This document shows positions 52,204-61,037 of a stretch of DNA of 64,000 bases, one piece after another. Source of the DNA: JAVBWI01 sp036677445 (lineage in GTDB: Bacteria; Bacillota; Clostridia; Christensenellales; CAG-138). Position 1 is the stretch's first letter; every line of letters starts with the position of its first letter. The position numbers were made by a program, and so were the translations under genes. The stretch is from assembly GCA_036677445.1 (NCBI GenBank), contig JAVBWI010000023.1:248001-312000 (forward strand), given 5' to 3'. The notes under the pieces were generated by a model, which worked only from the letters and a program-made list of their open reading frames with translations, had not been told where the DNA came from and did not search any database.

Positions 52204-52485
52204 TTACCTTGCGCCCGAGGAGCGCTCGGATCCCTTGTGGCCGCGGAACGTGCGGGTGGGCGCGAACTCGCCGAATTTATGGCCGACCATCTCCTCGGTG
52301 ACGTAGACGGGCACATGCTTACGGCCGTCATGCACGGCGACGGTGTGGCCCACGAATTCGGGGAATATCGTGGACGTACGCGACCAGGTCTTGACGACGG
52401 TCTTTCTGCCGGTCTCGTTCATATCCGTGATGCGCTTGTACAGGCGCTCACACACATACGGGCCTTTTTTGATTGACCTGCTCAT
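52204..52485 (-). CDS. rpsS: 30S ribosomal protein S19, 93 aa
   Basis: Head protein binding S13 and tRNA. MSRSIKKGPYVCERLYKRI and the C-terminal KFGEFAPTRTFRGHKGSE are invariant. Confidence 0.98.
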   Translation of the reverse strand: MSRSIKKGPYVCERLYKRITDMNETGRKTVVKTWSRTSTIFPEFVGHTVAVHDGRKHVPVYVTEEMVGHKFGEFAPTRTFRGHKGSERSSGAR

Positions 52486-52503
52486 TCTTTACTCCTTCCT
52501 GGC

Positions 52504-53337
52504 TCACTTGCCGTCGCGGCGGCGGACGATGAACTTGTTGCTGGGGTTCTTCTTGCTGCGGGTCTTATAACCCAGAGCAGGCTTGCCCCACGGGGTGACA
52601 GGGCCGGGGCGGCCGATGGGGCTCTTGCCCTCGCCACCGCCGTGCGGGTGATCGCACGGGTTCATGACGGAACCGCGGACCGTGGGCCTGAAGCCCTTAT
52701 GACGGGTACGGCCGGCCTTGCCGAGCTTGATGTTCTCGTGATCCACATTGCCGACCTGGCCGATGGTGGCCTTTGCGTTCATGGGGATCAGGCGGACTTC
52801 GCCGCTGGGCAGGCGCACCTGCGCGTACTTGCTTTCCTTTGCCATGAGCTGTGCGGCGTTGCCCGCGGAGCGGACCAACTGCGCGCCCTTGCCGGGCTTA
52901 AGCTCGATGCAGTGGATCATGGTGCCCACGGGGATGTTGCGGATTTCCAGCGTATTGCCGATCTTGATATCCGCGCCCTCGCCCGAAAGCAGCGTATCGC
53001 CGACAGAGAGGCCAAGGGGGGCGATGATGTAACGCTTTTCGCCGTCCGCATAGTGCAGCAGTGCGATGTTCGCCGAACGGTTGGGATCGTATTCGATGGT
53101 GGCGACTTTCGCGGGTACGCCGTCCTTATTGCGCTTGAAGTCGATGATACGATATTTGCGCTTGGCGCCGCCGCCGCGGTGGCGAACCGTGATGCGGCCG
53201 TGGTTGTTGCGGCCGCCGGAGTGACGAAGGTCCGTCAGCAGCGACTTTTCCGGCGTGGTTTCGGTGATTTCCTCGTAAGCGGAAACCGTCATAAACCGCT
53301 GGCCGGGGGTGATGGGATTGATCTTTCTGATCGCCAT
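52504..53337 (-). CDS. rplB: 50S ribosomal protein L2, 277 aa
   Basis: Central to subunit association and peptidyl transfer. The conserved PGQRFMTVSAYEEI N-terminus, RHRGGGAKRKYRIIDFKRNK, and the C-terminal VRGSVMNPCDHPHGGGEGKS with the essential histidine. Full length. Confidence 0.98.
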   Translation of the reverse strand: MAIRKINPITPGQRFMTVSAYEEITETTPEKSLLTDLRHSGGRNNHGRITVRHRGGGAKRKYRIIDFKRNKDGVPAKVATIEYDPNRSANIALLHYADGEKRYIIAPLGLSVGDTLLSGEGADIKIGNTLEIRNIPVGTMIHCIELKPGKGAQLVRSAGNAAQLMAKESKYAQVRLPSGEVRLIPMNAKATIGQVGNVDHENIKLGKAGRTRHKGFRPTVRGSVMNPCDHPHGGGEGKSPIGRPGPVTPWGKPALGYKTRSKKNPSNKFIVRRRDGK

Positions 53338-53348
53338 AAACTGCCTCC

Positions 53349-53645
53349 TTACTGGGCCATGCTGTCGAAGAACTCAATGCCTTTGGAGTCCTTCTTCAGC
53401 TTGACGTAAGCCTTTTTGGTGGAAGCGCGGCGGCCTTCATGCTGGCCCTGACGCTTGAGCTTGCCCATCTTGTTGACCGTGTGGACGCTGTCGACCTTTA
53501 CGCCGAAAACAGCCTCGACCGCCTGACGAATCTCCGTCTTGTTGGCGCGTTTGTCCACAAGGAAGGTATAGGTTTTAGAGGGCAGGTAGTCGTAGCTCTT
53601 TTCAGTGAGCACCGGCTTGATGATGATATCATGCGGGTTTTTCAT
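53349..53645 (-). CDS. rplW: 50S ribosomal protein L23, 98 aa
   Basis: Docking site for trigger factor and SRP at the tunnel exit. IIIKPVLTEKSYDYLPSKTY and YTFLVDKRANKTEIRQAVEA are typical. Its start overlaps the rplD stop. Confidence 0.97.
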   Translation of the reverse strand: MKNPHDIIIKPVLTEKSYDYLPSKTYTFLVDKRANKTEIRQAVEAVFGVKVDSVHTVNKMGKLKRQGQHEGRRASTKKAYVKLKKDSKGIEFFDSMAQ

Positions 53646-54265
53646 CAGTTGTACACCTCCTCGACCTTTGCGAGCGCATCCTGCGTGAGGATGAGTTTGT
53701 CGTACTTCAATATTTCATATACGTTGAGCGTGCCCACCAGCGTTGTCTTGACGTTGGGGATATTGCTGGCGGCGCGTTCCACGATCTCGTCCTTCTCGGC
53801 GAGCACGATAAGCGCTTTTTCCGCAGCTACGGCGTCGAGCACCTTGACCATTTCCTTGGTCTTGGGGGCCGCGATATCGAGTGCGTTAAACACGATCAGC
53901 TCGTTTTCGTTGACCTTGGAGCTAAGCGCGGATTTCATCGCAAGGCGCTTCACCTTCTTGTTTACGCTGATGCGGTAGTCGCGCGGCTTGGGCGCGAACA
54001 CCACGCCGCCGTGCCGCCACTGGGGCGAACGCGTGCTGCCCTGACGGGCGCGGCCGGTGCCCTTTTGACGCCAAGGCTTGATGCCGCCGCCGCGCACCTC
54101 GGAACGGGTGAGCGCGCTCTGCGTACCCTGACGCTGATTGGCCAGATAGGCCTTGACTACCTCATGCATCACGGCGGTGTTGACGGGCGCGGCAAAAATC
54201 TCCTCGGAGAGTTCGACCTCGCCGACCTGCGCACCGGTTATATCATACAATGCAACTTTAGGCAT
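53645..54265 (-). CDS. rplD: 50S ribosomal protein L4, 206 aa
   Basis: Tunnel protein and, in Escherichia coli, autogenous regulator of the S10 operon. GGGIKPWRQKGTGRARQGST and the preceding AYLANQRQGTQSALTRSEVR form the tunnel loop. Normal length. Confidence 0.98.
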   Translation of the reverse strand: MPKVALYDITGAQVGEVELSEEIFAAPVNTAVMHEVVKAYLANQRQGTQSALTRSEVRGGGIKPWRQKGTGRARQGSTRSPQWRHGGVVFAPKPRDYRISVNKKVKRLAMKSALSSKVNENELIVFNALDIAAPKTKEMVKVLDAVAAEKALIVLAEKDEIVERAASNIPNVKTTLVGTLNVYEILKYDKLILTQDALAKVEEVYN

Positions 54266-54288
54266 GTGGCTTCCTCCTCTCGTGCTTC

Positions 54289-54918
54289 TTACTTCTTAAC
54301 GGTGCTTTTGACCACGACCATGCCACCCTTTGCACCGGGGATGGCGCCTTTGACCAGCAGGAGGTTGCGGTCACGGTCCACGCGCACAACCTCGAGGTTC
54401 TGCACAGTGACGGTTTCCGTCCCCATATGGCCGGGCAGGTTCTTGGTTTTAAACACGCGGGAGGGATCCGAGCATGCGCTCATGGAACCCGGGGTGCGGT
54501 AGGAGTGGGAACCGTGGGTCTTGCGTCCGCGGGACTGGTTATGGCGCTTGATAACGCCCGCAAACCCTTTGCCCTTGGATTTGCCGATCACATCCACGTG
54601 GTCGCCCACTTCGAACATATCCGCAGTGATGACTGCGCCGACTTCGTAAGAAGCGGCATCGTCGAGCTTGAGTTCCTTAAGATACCTTGTAACCTTCACG
54701 CCGGCCTTGTCGAAATGGCCCTTCCAGGGCTTGTTGGCCAACCGCTCGCGAAGCTCCGCAAAGCCAACCTGTATGGCGCTGTAGCCGTCGTGCTCCACGG
54801 TCTTCTTCTGGACTACGGGGCATGGTCCTGCTTCTACGACGGTTACGGGGATCATGGTACCGTCGCTGAGGAACAGCTGCGTCATACCGACCTTTTTGCC
54901 TACTATGGCTTTCTTCAT
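54289..54918 (-). CDS. rplC: 50S ribosomal protein L3, 209 aa
   Basis: One of the first proteins to bind 23S rRNA. MKKAIVGKKVGMTQLFLSDG and the loop GVIKRHNQSRGRKTHGSHSY are diagnostic, the latter reaching the peptidyl-transferase centre. Confidence 0.98.
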   Translation of the reverse strand: MKKAIVGKKVGMTQLFLSDGTMIPVTVVEAGPCPVVQKKTVEHDGYSAIQVGFAELRERLANKPWKGHFDKAGVKVTRYLKELKLDDAASYEVGAVITADMFEVGDHVDVIGKSKGKGFAGVIKRHNQSRGRKTHGSHSYRTPGSMSACSDPSRVFKTKNLPGHMGTETVTVQNLEVVRVDRDRNLLLVKGAIPGAKGGMVVVKSTVKK

Positions 54919-54938
54919 CTATTTCACACCTCCGATGC

Positions 54939-55247
54939 TCAAAGCTTGATCTCGATGTCCACACCGGCGGGGAGATCGAGCTTCATCAGTGCGTCCACGG
55001 TTTTGGCCGAGGGCTGCAGAATATCGATCAGGCGCTTATGGGTGCGCATCTCAAACTGCTCACGGGAATCCTTATACTTGTGCGGCGCACGGAGTATGGT
55101 GACGATTTCCTTCTCCGTGGGCAAGGGGATGGGGCCGCTGACGCGAGCGCCCGTTCTCTTGGCCGTTTCAACGATCTTTTCGGCGCTCTGGTCGATCAGA
55201 TTGTGTTCATAGGCCTTGAGCTTGATGCGAATCTTCTGGTTTGCCAT
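54939..55247 (-). CDS. rpsJ: 30S ribosomal protein S10, 102 aa
   Basis: First gene of the superoperon; S10 also joins antitermination complexes with NusB. IRIKLKAYEHNLIDQSAEKI and THKRLIDILQPSAKTVDALM are characteristic. The ATG at 55247 is nine bases after GGAGG; the long upstream frame is rejected. The preceding leader of about 390 nt contains mutually exclusive stems. Confidence 0.98.
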   Translation of the reverse strand: MANQKIRIKLKAYEHNLIDQSAEKIVETAKRTGARVSGPIPLPTEKEIVTILRAPHKYKDSREQFEMRTHKRLIDILQPSAKTVDALMKLDLPAGVDIEIKL

Positions 55248-55307
55248 ATTATTAGGTTCCTCCTTTTCGTATTGGGCTGTACACTCTGCCGTGTGTTTCC
55301 TTCTCTT

Positions 55308-55334
55308 AATTTCCGCCGGAAATTTACTTTCCGG
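55308..55334 (-). promoter_or_regulatory. Mutually exclusive stems in the rpsJ leader
   Basis: AATTTCCG/CGGAAATT (55308-55324) and CCGGAAA/TTTCCGG (55316-55334) share the middle arm, about 60-90 nt before the rpsJ ATG. Either stem can form but not both, as in attenuators or protein-binding leaders. No known r-protein leader was recognised. Confidence 0.45.
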
Positions 55335-55645
55335 CATACTTCGGGCAAAACCCCGGAAAAGGACTGCGCGGCGGGATGCCATCACCCCAGGGTGGGGATT
55401 GGTCTGCGAAAATTACCCGGATGGCTTACCGGCAACCTCTCGCTTCATCCCAAACGCAGAAAAACAGAAGCGTTCTCTGCGCAACACTCGTATTCTACCG
55501 TATTCCCGGAATGATTGCAAGCATTATTTTAAATATTTTTGTGCTGAACACCCGGGCGCGTTGTCGGCAGTGTCCGAAATGGGAAAAGGATTATAGCCCG
55601 GATGGTCTCAGGCGGATATTTCAATGCTTTTGTGCCGACGGCTAT

Positions 55646-55674
55646 ATTATAAACGATACCGGGCGCGTTGTCAT
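55646..55674 (-). promoter_or_regulatory. Candidate promoter of the S10-spc-alpha superoperon
   Basis: On the minus strand ATGACA (55669-55674), 17-bp spacer, TATAAT (55646-55651). The -35 box is the loop of a perfect 9-bp palindrome CCGGGCGCG/CGCGCCCGG (55659-55683). Confidence 0.65.
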
Positions 55675-55773
55675 CGCGCCCGGGCAGAAAGCGTGTTATA
55701 GAATTGTACCGAGCAAACGCTTATGACGTTGTACTTATTAGCGGCGGCAAATTCATCCTCGGAACTACGTAGG

Positions 55774-58668
55774 CTATTCTTTTTGTATGCGTACCCAGCA
55801 GCCGCCGCTGCGCGACGGAATATACTTGCCAAAGCCCTGCAGGTACCGGGGCGGCACGGACCGGTACTCGCCGGGTACAGCGGTGATGCAGAATGAATCA
55901 CAGCCGCGGCGCATGTGCCCTTCGTAATACCAGCCCTGTCCCTGGGGACGATCTATGCGTACCCATGTTGATCCTGGAAACTGCCCCGGGAACGGATTAT
56001 CGATGTAGTGCGGCTGGTCGTAACGGCCGCGGCGCCAAACCTCCGCTGCCCCCGGCGTGTTGCCGCCATCCGATAAAAGCGCATTTGCCTCTTGCTCCCA
56101 TTCGGCAACGGACTGCGGCGCCGGGCGGACGGGCGTCTGTTGGCCCGCCGGACGGGCAGAGACCTCCACGGCATTGTCCGGCGCCATGCTGCGCTCCGGA
56201 AATACGGCCTGCGCGCGCTGCAATATTTGCTGGAGCGCGGCGCTGCTGGCGGAAGCCATGGCGGCTTGCTCCTCTGGCCGTGCGGGCGTCTGGCCGGCCT
56301 GTGGCGTTGGGGTTTGCTCTGGGTAGGGACAGCACGCAGGCCCTTCCGCCGGAGTCTGCGCTGGCATGGCAGGCTGCGTCGGCATAATCGGCTGATTTCC
56401 CATTGGCGGCTGATTTCCCGTGGGCGGTCGAGTCCCCATGGGGGGCTGCATGGGCACAGTCGGTCGCGCCGGCATGGTCGGCTGTGTCCCCATTGGCGGC
56501 TGCATCGGTATCGTCGGCTGCGTCGGCATAGCCGGTGTGGTTGGCACGGTCGGCGTGGTTGGAATATCCGGCATAGTCGGCATGCCCGGCTGCGCCGGCA
56601 TCGTCGGCTGCGTCGGCATACCCGGCTGCGTCGGCATGCCCGGCTGCATCGGCTGCGTCTCCATCGGCGGCTGCGTCGGCATGCCCGGTTGCGTCGGCAT
56701 GCCCGGCTGCGTCGGCATGCCCGGCTGCGTGGGCATCGGCGGCTGCGTCCCCATCGGTGGCTGCGTCGGCATGCCCGGTTGCGTCGGCATGCCCGGTTGC
56801 GCAGGCATGCCCGGCTGCATCGGCATCGGCGGCTGCGTCCCCATTGGCGGCTGCGTCGGCATGGCCGGCCGCGTCGGCATACCCGGTTGCGCAGGCATAC
56901 CCGGCTGCGTAGGCATAGTCGGTTGTGTAGGCATGCCCGGCTGCGTAGGCATAGTCGGTTGTGTAGGCATGCCCGGCTGCATCGGCATCAGCGGCTGCGT
57001 CCCCATTGGCGGCTGCGTCGGCTGCATTTGTGCCGATGTTTCCATAGCTTCTTCCTGCGGCTGTACATTTGGATAGCATACAGGCCGTTTTATGGCAGGT
57101 TGCCTCTGCATTGGCGGCCATACAGGCATGGCCGGCATCGGCGGTATGACCGGCTCTACCCGTATTTGAATGCTTTGCGGCGCGGTATTTGGGCAGCTTC
57201 CCATATCAGGAACAGGCACTTCGAATTCTGATATATCCAATTCCAAAGTATTCCTGTCATCTGTTGTCTTGCGCGCGGGGCATGGAACACCGCTCCTTTC
57301 CGGCTGTTGCCTTTCCTGTCGCCCAAAGGGGCAACTGGGGGGCGTTTGCTCTATAGTTCGTGCAGGCCGCATCGGCTGGGTGGGACACGGTTGTATAGGT
57401 CGCACCGGCATAGGCGCGGGGCGTACCGGCTTGGGCGGCACCGGCACAGGCGCGGGCGCGGGGCGTATCGGCTCCGTTGGCTGTACAGGCGCGGGCGCGG
57501 GGCGTACCGGTGCAGGCGGTACAGGCACAGGGACGGGGCGTGCCGGTTCTGCCGGCTGCACAGGCGCGGGCGCGGGGCGTACCGGTGCAGGCGTCACAGG
57601 TACGGGCGCAGGGCGTACCGGCTCGGGCGGCATCGGCATCGGCGCAGGCGCGGGGCGTGTCGGTTCCATTGGCGGCACAGGTACGGGCGCAGGACGTACC
57701 GGCTCGGGCGGCACAGGCGCGGGTCCAGGGCGCGCAGGCGGCATGGGTGGCATCGGCCGTCGCACCGGCGGCTTGGCTCTTTCCAAAAATGTCGTCCAGG
57801 CGGGCTGTTCCGCATACTGCTGATACTGTGCCGTGAATGCGGACTGCGATGATTCTTGCTGCACGGGCGGCATTCCTGCGCGATTCGGATAAATATAGCC
57901 TTGCGCATGTTCGGGCACAGCAGGCGCCTGCCCGAATACAGCCTGCGAGTTGCCCGCAATCCCCCCCCCGAACGTGACGGGTGTGACCGCCGCCCCAAAG
58001 AGGTTCGGCTGTGGGAACGGCTTTGCTGCCTGTTCGGTGCGCCAGTCTCTCTGCTGCCAGGCGCCGCCTTGCACGGGTACTGCTTCATTCCAGCCCGGCT
58101 CCTTTCCCGATACCGTGGGATAGGCGTTGGGCGGCATCTCCGGGGTCTCTTGCCGCGGCTGTATCTGCGGCTGTGGCTGCGGCTGTATCTGTGGCTGTGG
58201 CTGTCCGCGCTGCACGGGCGGCGCTGAAAAAGGCATTTCCGGTACCGGCATTTGCGGTACCGGCATTTCCGGTACGGACTCCGCCGGCGCAGGTGTCGAC
58301 GATTCGGGAGCGGTCCCCGCGCGCGTTGTGCCTTCATTCGATAGCTGCGCAAGGTATAGACGCAGCCGGACCATTGCCGCGTCAAACGCAGCCGCCTGCC
58401 CGCGCGCCGGGCCGCAACAGCCGCAGACGCCCTGACTGTCCATGGCCGCGATACCATAGAGTACTTCGCCGTCGCTGTACGGCGCGCGCCCGTTGCGCAC
58501 TTCGCGGATACCTCCATTTGTAAGCAGGAAGAGTCCCATGTCCTCGCTAGGCTGGCCGCTCCAACGGACATCCACCTCCGCATAGTTCCCCATATATCGC
58601 ACGCGCGCTATTGCGCAATGCGTGCCGTCCGGCTGATACATGGAGATCATAACGACGCTTTGTTCCAT
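55774..58668 (-). CDS. Pro-rich tandem-repeat protein with unique N- and C-terminal domains, 964 aa
   Basis: I recognise no family. Residues 1-112 form a folded-looking N-terminal domain (VVMISMYQPDGTHCAIARVR, then VCGCCGP). A long disordered region follows: Glu/Pro/Gln-rich to 300, PVRPAPAP-type repeats at 300-425, a short Cys-containing spacer, then MPTQPG hexads at 548-770. Residues 880-964 form a second conserved-looking domain with two WVRI motifs, GWYYEGH and PSRSGGCWVRIQKE. No signal peptide or membrane anchor. GGAGG precedes the ATG. A G9 tract at codons 234-236 could cause frameshifts. A spore-coat or exosporium role is only a guess. Confidence 0.8.
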   Translation of the reverse strand: MEQSVVMISMYQPDGTHCAIARVRYMGNYAEVDVRWSGQPSEDMGLFLLTNGGIREVRNGRAPYSDGEVLYGIAAMDSQGVCGCCGPARGQAAAFDAAMVRLRLYLAQLSNEGTTRAGTAPESSTPAPAESVPEMPVPQMPVPEMPFSAPPVQRGQPQPQIQPQPQPQIQPRQETPEMPPNAYPTVSGKEPGWNEAVPVQGGAWQQRDWRTEQAAKPFPQPNLFGAAVTPVTFGGGIAGNSQAVFGQAPAVPEHAQGYIYPNRAGMPPVQQESSQSAFTAQYQQYAEQPAWTTFLERAKPPVRRPMPPMPPARPGPAPVPPEPVRPAPVPVPPMEPTRPAPAPMPMPPEPVRPAPVPVTPAPVRPAPAPVQPAEPARPVPVPVPPAPVRPAPAPVQPTEPIRPAPAPVPVPPKPVRPAPMPVRPIQPCPTQPMRPARTIEQTPPSCPFGRQERQQPERSGVPCPARKTTDDRNTLELDISEFEVPVPDMGSCPNTAPQSIQIRVEPVIPPMPAMPVWPPMQRQPAIKRPVCYPNVQPQEEAMETSAQMQPTQPPMGTQPLMPMQPGMPTQPTMPTQPGMPTQPTMPTQPGMPAQPGMPTRPAMPTQPPMGTQPPMPMQPGMPAQPGMPTQPGMPTQPPMGTQPPMPTQPGMPTQPGMPTQPGMPTQPPMETQPMQPGMPTQPGMPTQPTMPAQPGMPTMPDIPTTPTVPTTPAMPTQPTIPMQPPMGTQPTMPARPTVPMQPPMGTRPPTGNQPPMGNQPIMPTQPAMPAQTPAEGPACCPYPEQTPTPQAGQTPARPEEQAAMASASSAALQQILQRAQAVFPERSMAPDNAVEVSARPAGQQTPVRPAPQSVAEWEQEANALLSDGGNTPGAAEVWRRGRYDQPHYIDNPFPGQFPGSTWVRIDRPQGQGWYYEGHMRRGCDSFCITAVPGEYRSVPPRYLQGFGKYIPSRSGGCWVRIQKE
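56359..57027 (-). repeat. MPTQPG-type hexapeptide repeat tract
   Basis: About 37 consecutive hexads of 18 bp, coding MPTQPG, MPTQPT, PPMGTQ and close variants (residues 548-770 of the 964-residue protein). All six frames stay open through it, which explains the long antisense frames seen here. Confidence 0.92.
57394..57771 (-). repeat. PVRPAPAPV-type repeat tract
   Basis: Tandem Pro/Val/Arg/Ala units (PEPVRPAPVPVPP and variants; residues 300-425), with positive charge at every tenth residue or so. Confidence 0.88.
57961..57969 (-). other. G9 homopolymer inside the 964-residue protein gene
   Basis: Nine consecutive C on the plus strand encode Gly234-236. A one-base slip would truncate the protein before both repeat tracts, as at phase-variable loci. 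Confidence 0.6.
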
Positions 58669-58821
58669 AGCCTACCTCCTATATGCCGAGCCAGTCCCGT
58701 TCAAATCCTTCTTCAAGCGGCGCTGCCGGCTGATTTGCTTTCCTTATATATATGCCGGACGCGCGCGAGTGACGATAAAATTTGCAGCCTTCGCCGCAGT
58801 TGCCTAAGAAACGCTTTTTCG

Positions 58822-58850
58822 TAGCGCGCTTAAAGGCGCTATGCTATAAT
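58822..58850 (+). promoter_or_regulatory. Extended -10 promoter of the dnaD-dnaI-ispE operon
   Basis: TGCTATAAT (58842-58850) gives a TG-extended -10 box. No good -35 is seen; instead TAGCGC/GCGCTA (58822-58841) forms an inverted repeat there that could be an operator. AGGAGG follows near 58871. Confidence 0.55.
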
Positions 58851-58887
58851 AAAGCAGGCCCCGACGGTCAAGGAGGAGAACGGTTTC

Positions 58888-60075
58888 ATGCCCTGCCGCT
58901 TTGCAAAAGAGGCGCTGCCATTGGAGGCAACGCCCGTAGATAACTTGTTTTTGATTGAATATATGCCCGCCGCCGACGGTACACAGTTGCGCGTATACCT
59001 GTACGGGCTGATGCTGTGCCGCTATCCCGCGTTCGCCGAACTCTCGCTTGGCGCTGCGCTTGGGCTTTCCGATGAAGAAGTGCTTGCAGCCTTCGCCTAT
59101 TGGCAGCGCGAAGGCCTCGTGCGCATATTGAGCGCGGACCCGCTGGAGGTAGAGTACGCCGCGCCCTCGCAGCGCGCCGCGGAGCCCACGCTGGTACCCG
59201 GCAAATATCATCAGCTTGTGCAGGCAATACAGCAGATGTTTGCGCCGCGCGCGCTTCGCGCCGCGGAATTGCGGCGAGTGTACGACTGGGTGGAAGTATT
59301 TGCCCTCGAAGAGACCGCCGTACTGGAATTGGTCTCCCACTGCCTGAACGCCAAAGGCCCGCGCGTCGGTATGGCGTATATGGATACCGTGGCGCGCGCC
59401 TGGGCGGATGCCGGCGTGCATACGGCGGACGACGCCAAAGCGCAGGCCGCCGCTTACGATGAAATGACCGGAGGCGCCGCGGCGGTGCTCAAACGCTGGA
59501 ACAAGAGCCGCCGCCCCACCAAGGACGAACTGGAGCTGTATGAAAAATGGACGACGGGCTGGGGCTTTACGCAGGAAGCGGTGCTCGCGGCGTGCCCTGC
59601 CGTAACGGGGGCGGAACGCCCCAGCTTTAAATATCTGGACGGCGTGCTCGAACGGCTGTATCGCGAGGGCACGGTATCCGCCCAAGAGATCGCGCAAAAG
59701 CTGGATACGGAGGACGAAAGCGCGACCCTTGCGCGCGAGATGTTCACGCGCATGGGTATGGGCCGCATGGCGCGGCCATTGGAGCGCGCGCAGCTTTCCT
59801 CGTTCCTTGACGCAGGTCTGCCCATGGATGTGCTGCTGTTCGCGGCCGAACAATCGGCGGGCAAGGAACGCCCCCTGGGCTATGCCAAGACTCTGCTCAA
59901 GGAATTCCTTGAAAGCGGCGCCCATACCCTGGCACAGGCGCAGCAGTGTGTGGATAGCCACGCGGAACGCCCAACACGCGGCAAGCGGGCGCAAGAGGCT
60001 CTGGATTATCCGCAAAAACGATACTCAGAAGAAGATCTTAAGCATATTTTTGTGAATTTGGACGGTGAAGAGTAA
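58888..60075 (+). CDS. DnaD-domain replication protein, 395 aa
   Basis: Firmicute primosome component that helps load the replicative helicase. The N-terminal 120 residues look like a winged-helix domain (LGAALGLSDEEVLAAFAYWQ). Two DnaB_2-type helical repeats follow: one around LELYEKWTTGWGFTQEAVLA and one around SSFLDAGLPMDVLLFAAEQS. The C-terminus QKRYSEEDLKHIFVNLDGEE resembles the end of DnaD/DnaB proteins. It is 2 bp ahead of a DnaI-like ATPase gene, which supports a shared role in helicase loading. Confidence 0.88.
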   Translation: MPCRFAKEALPLEATPVDNLFLIEYMPAADGTQLRVYLYGLMLCRYPAFAELSLGAALGLSDEEVLAAFAYWQREGLVRILSADPLEVEYAAPSQRAAEPTLVPGKYHQLVQAIQQMFAPRALRAAELRRVYDWVEVFALEETAVLELVSHCLNAKGPRVGMAYMDTVARAWADAGVHTADDAKAQAAAYDEMTGGAAAVLKRWNKSRRPTKDELELYEKWTTGWGFTQEAVLAACPAVTGAERPSFKYLDGVLERLYREGTVSAQEIAQKLDTEDESATLAREMFTRMGMGRMARPLERAQLSSFLDAGLPMDVLLFAAEQSAGKERPLGYAKTLLKEFLESGAHTLAQAQQCVDSHAERPTRGKRAQEALDYPQKRYSEEDLKHIFVNLDGEE

Positions 60076-60077
60076 CT

Positions 60078-61037
60078 ATGTCGCTTGCAGAAATCCGTGT
60101 GGAATACGAGCGCATCCGTGCGCAGGAGCGTGAGGCGCTGTGCCGCAGAATTGAAGAAGCGGCAGCGCTCCACCCCGGATTTTTAGACATCACGCGGCGG
60201 CGGCGGGAAGCCGCGCTTTCCACCGGTATGGCGATACGCCGGGGGCTGAGCGCGGAGGAAGCCGCCGCGCAGGCGAACACGGCGCTTCGCGCGCTCGACG
60301 ACGAGGAGCGTGTGCTGCTACGCACCGTAGGGCTTCCCGAGGATTATCTGAAGTTGCTTTACCGCTGCCCCCTGTGCCGCGATACCGGTTACGTGGGCGA
60401 GACAAGGCGCACGCCCTGCATTTGCCTGCAAAAGAAACAGCTTTTACAGGTGCGCGTGACCTCCCAGATCGACGAGCGGGAAACATTTGAAGCATTTGAT
60501 ATCACAATATTTCAGAGCGAAACCCAGCGAAAACAAATGCTCACAGTACGTCGTTTAGCTCAGAGCTTTGCCGATTCGTTTCCTGATACAAGCAAACATA
60601 ACCTGTTGCTCTTAGGTGCGGCCGGTCTTGGGAAAACATATCTGCTCAACAGCATTGCCGCGCGTGTGCTCGCCCGCGGATTCGCGTTGCGTAAGCTGAC
60701 CGCCTATACGCTGATGGAGAACTTGCTTGACGGAATCCGGCAAAATATCGACGGTGCGGCACCATTTTTGTCCGTTCCGCTGCTTCTTATAGACGACCTT
60801 GGCACAGAGCCTATGATGCACAACATTACACTTGAATATCTGTTTTCCATACTCAACGAACGGCGTAACGGTAATCTCCATACCGTTGTCGCTACCAATC
60901 TGACCGTTGACAAACTGCAGGAACGGTACGGAGAACGTGTGTTTTCCCGGCTAATCAGTACGGATGATGCGCACATCATACAACTCACCGGCGAAAATCT
61001 CCGTCTGTGCCGCACGCGCACCAAGGAGGCCACATGA
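60078..61037 (+). CDS. DnaI/DnaC-like helicase-loader ATPase, 319 aa
   Basis: AAA+ loader that delivers DnaB helicase to the origin. A Cys-rich zinc motif (Cys97, 100, 114, 116 in YRCPLCRDTG and RTPCIC) sits before the ATPase domain, as in DnaI. Walker A is GAAGLGKT (180-187) and Walker B is LLLIDDLG (about 235-242), followed by the arginine-finger region ERVFSRLI. Its stop overlaps the ispE start as ATGA. Confidence 0.92.
   Translation: MSLAEIRVEYERIRAQEREALCRRIEEAAALHPGFLDITRRRREAALSTGMAIRRGLSAEEAAAQANTALRALDDEERVLLRTVGLPEDYLKLLYRCPLCRDTGYVGETRRTPCICLQKKQLLQVRVTSQIDERETFEAFDITIFQSETQRKQMLTVRRLAQSFADSFPDTSKHNLLLLGAAGLGKTYLLNSIAARVLARGFALRKLTAYTLMENLLDGIRQNIDGAAPFLSVPLLLIDDLGTEPMMHNITLEYLFSILNERRNGNLHTVVATNLTVDKLQERYGERVFSRLISTDDAHIIQLTGENLRLCRTRTKEAT

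Noticed and set aside
56092..57231. Plus-strand frames up to 379 codons (rich in RHARLR or GCVGMPG) opposite the 964-residue protein
   Set aside because: They arise because the 18-bp repeats are stop-free in all frames; they lack start signals and the opposite strand has a good start and non-repetitive end domains.
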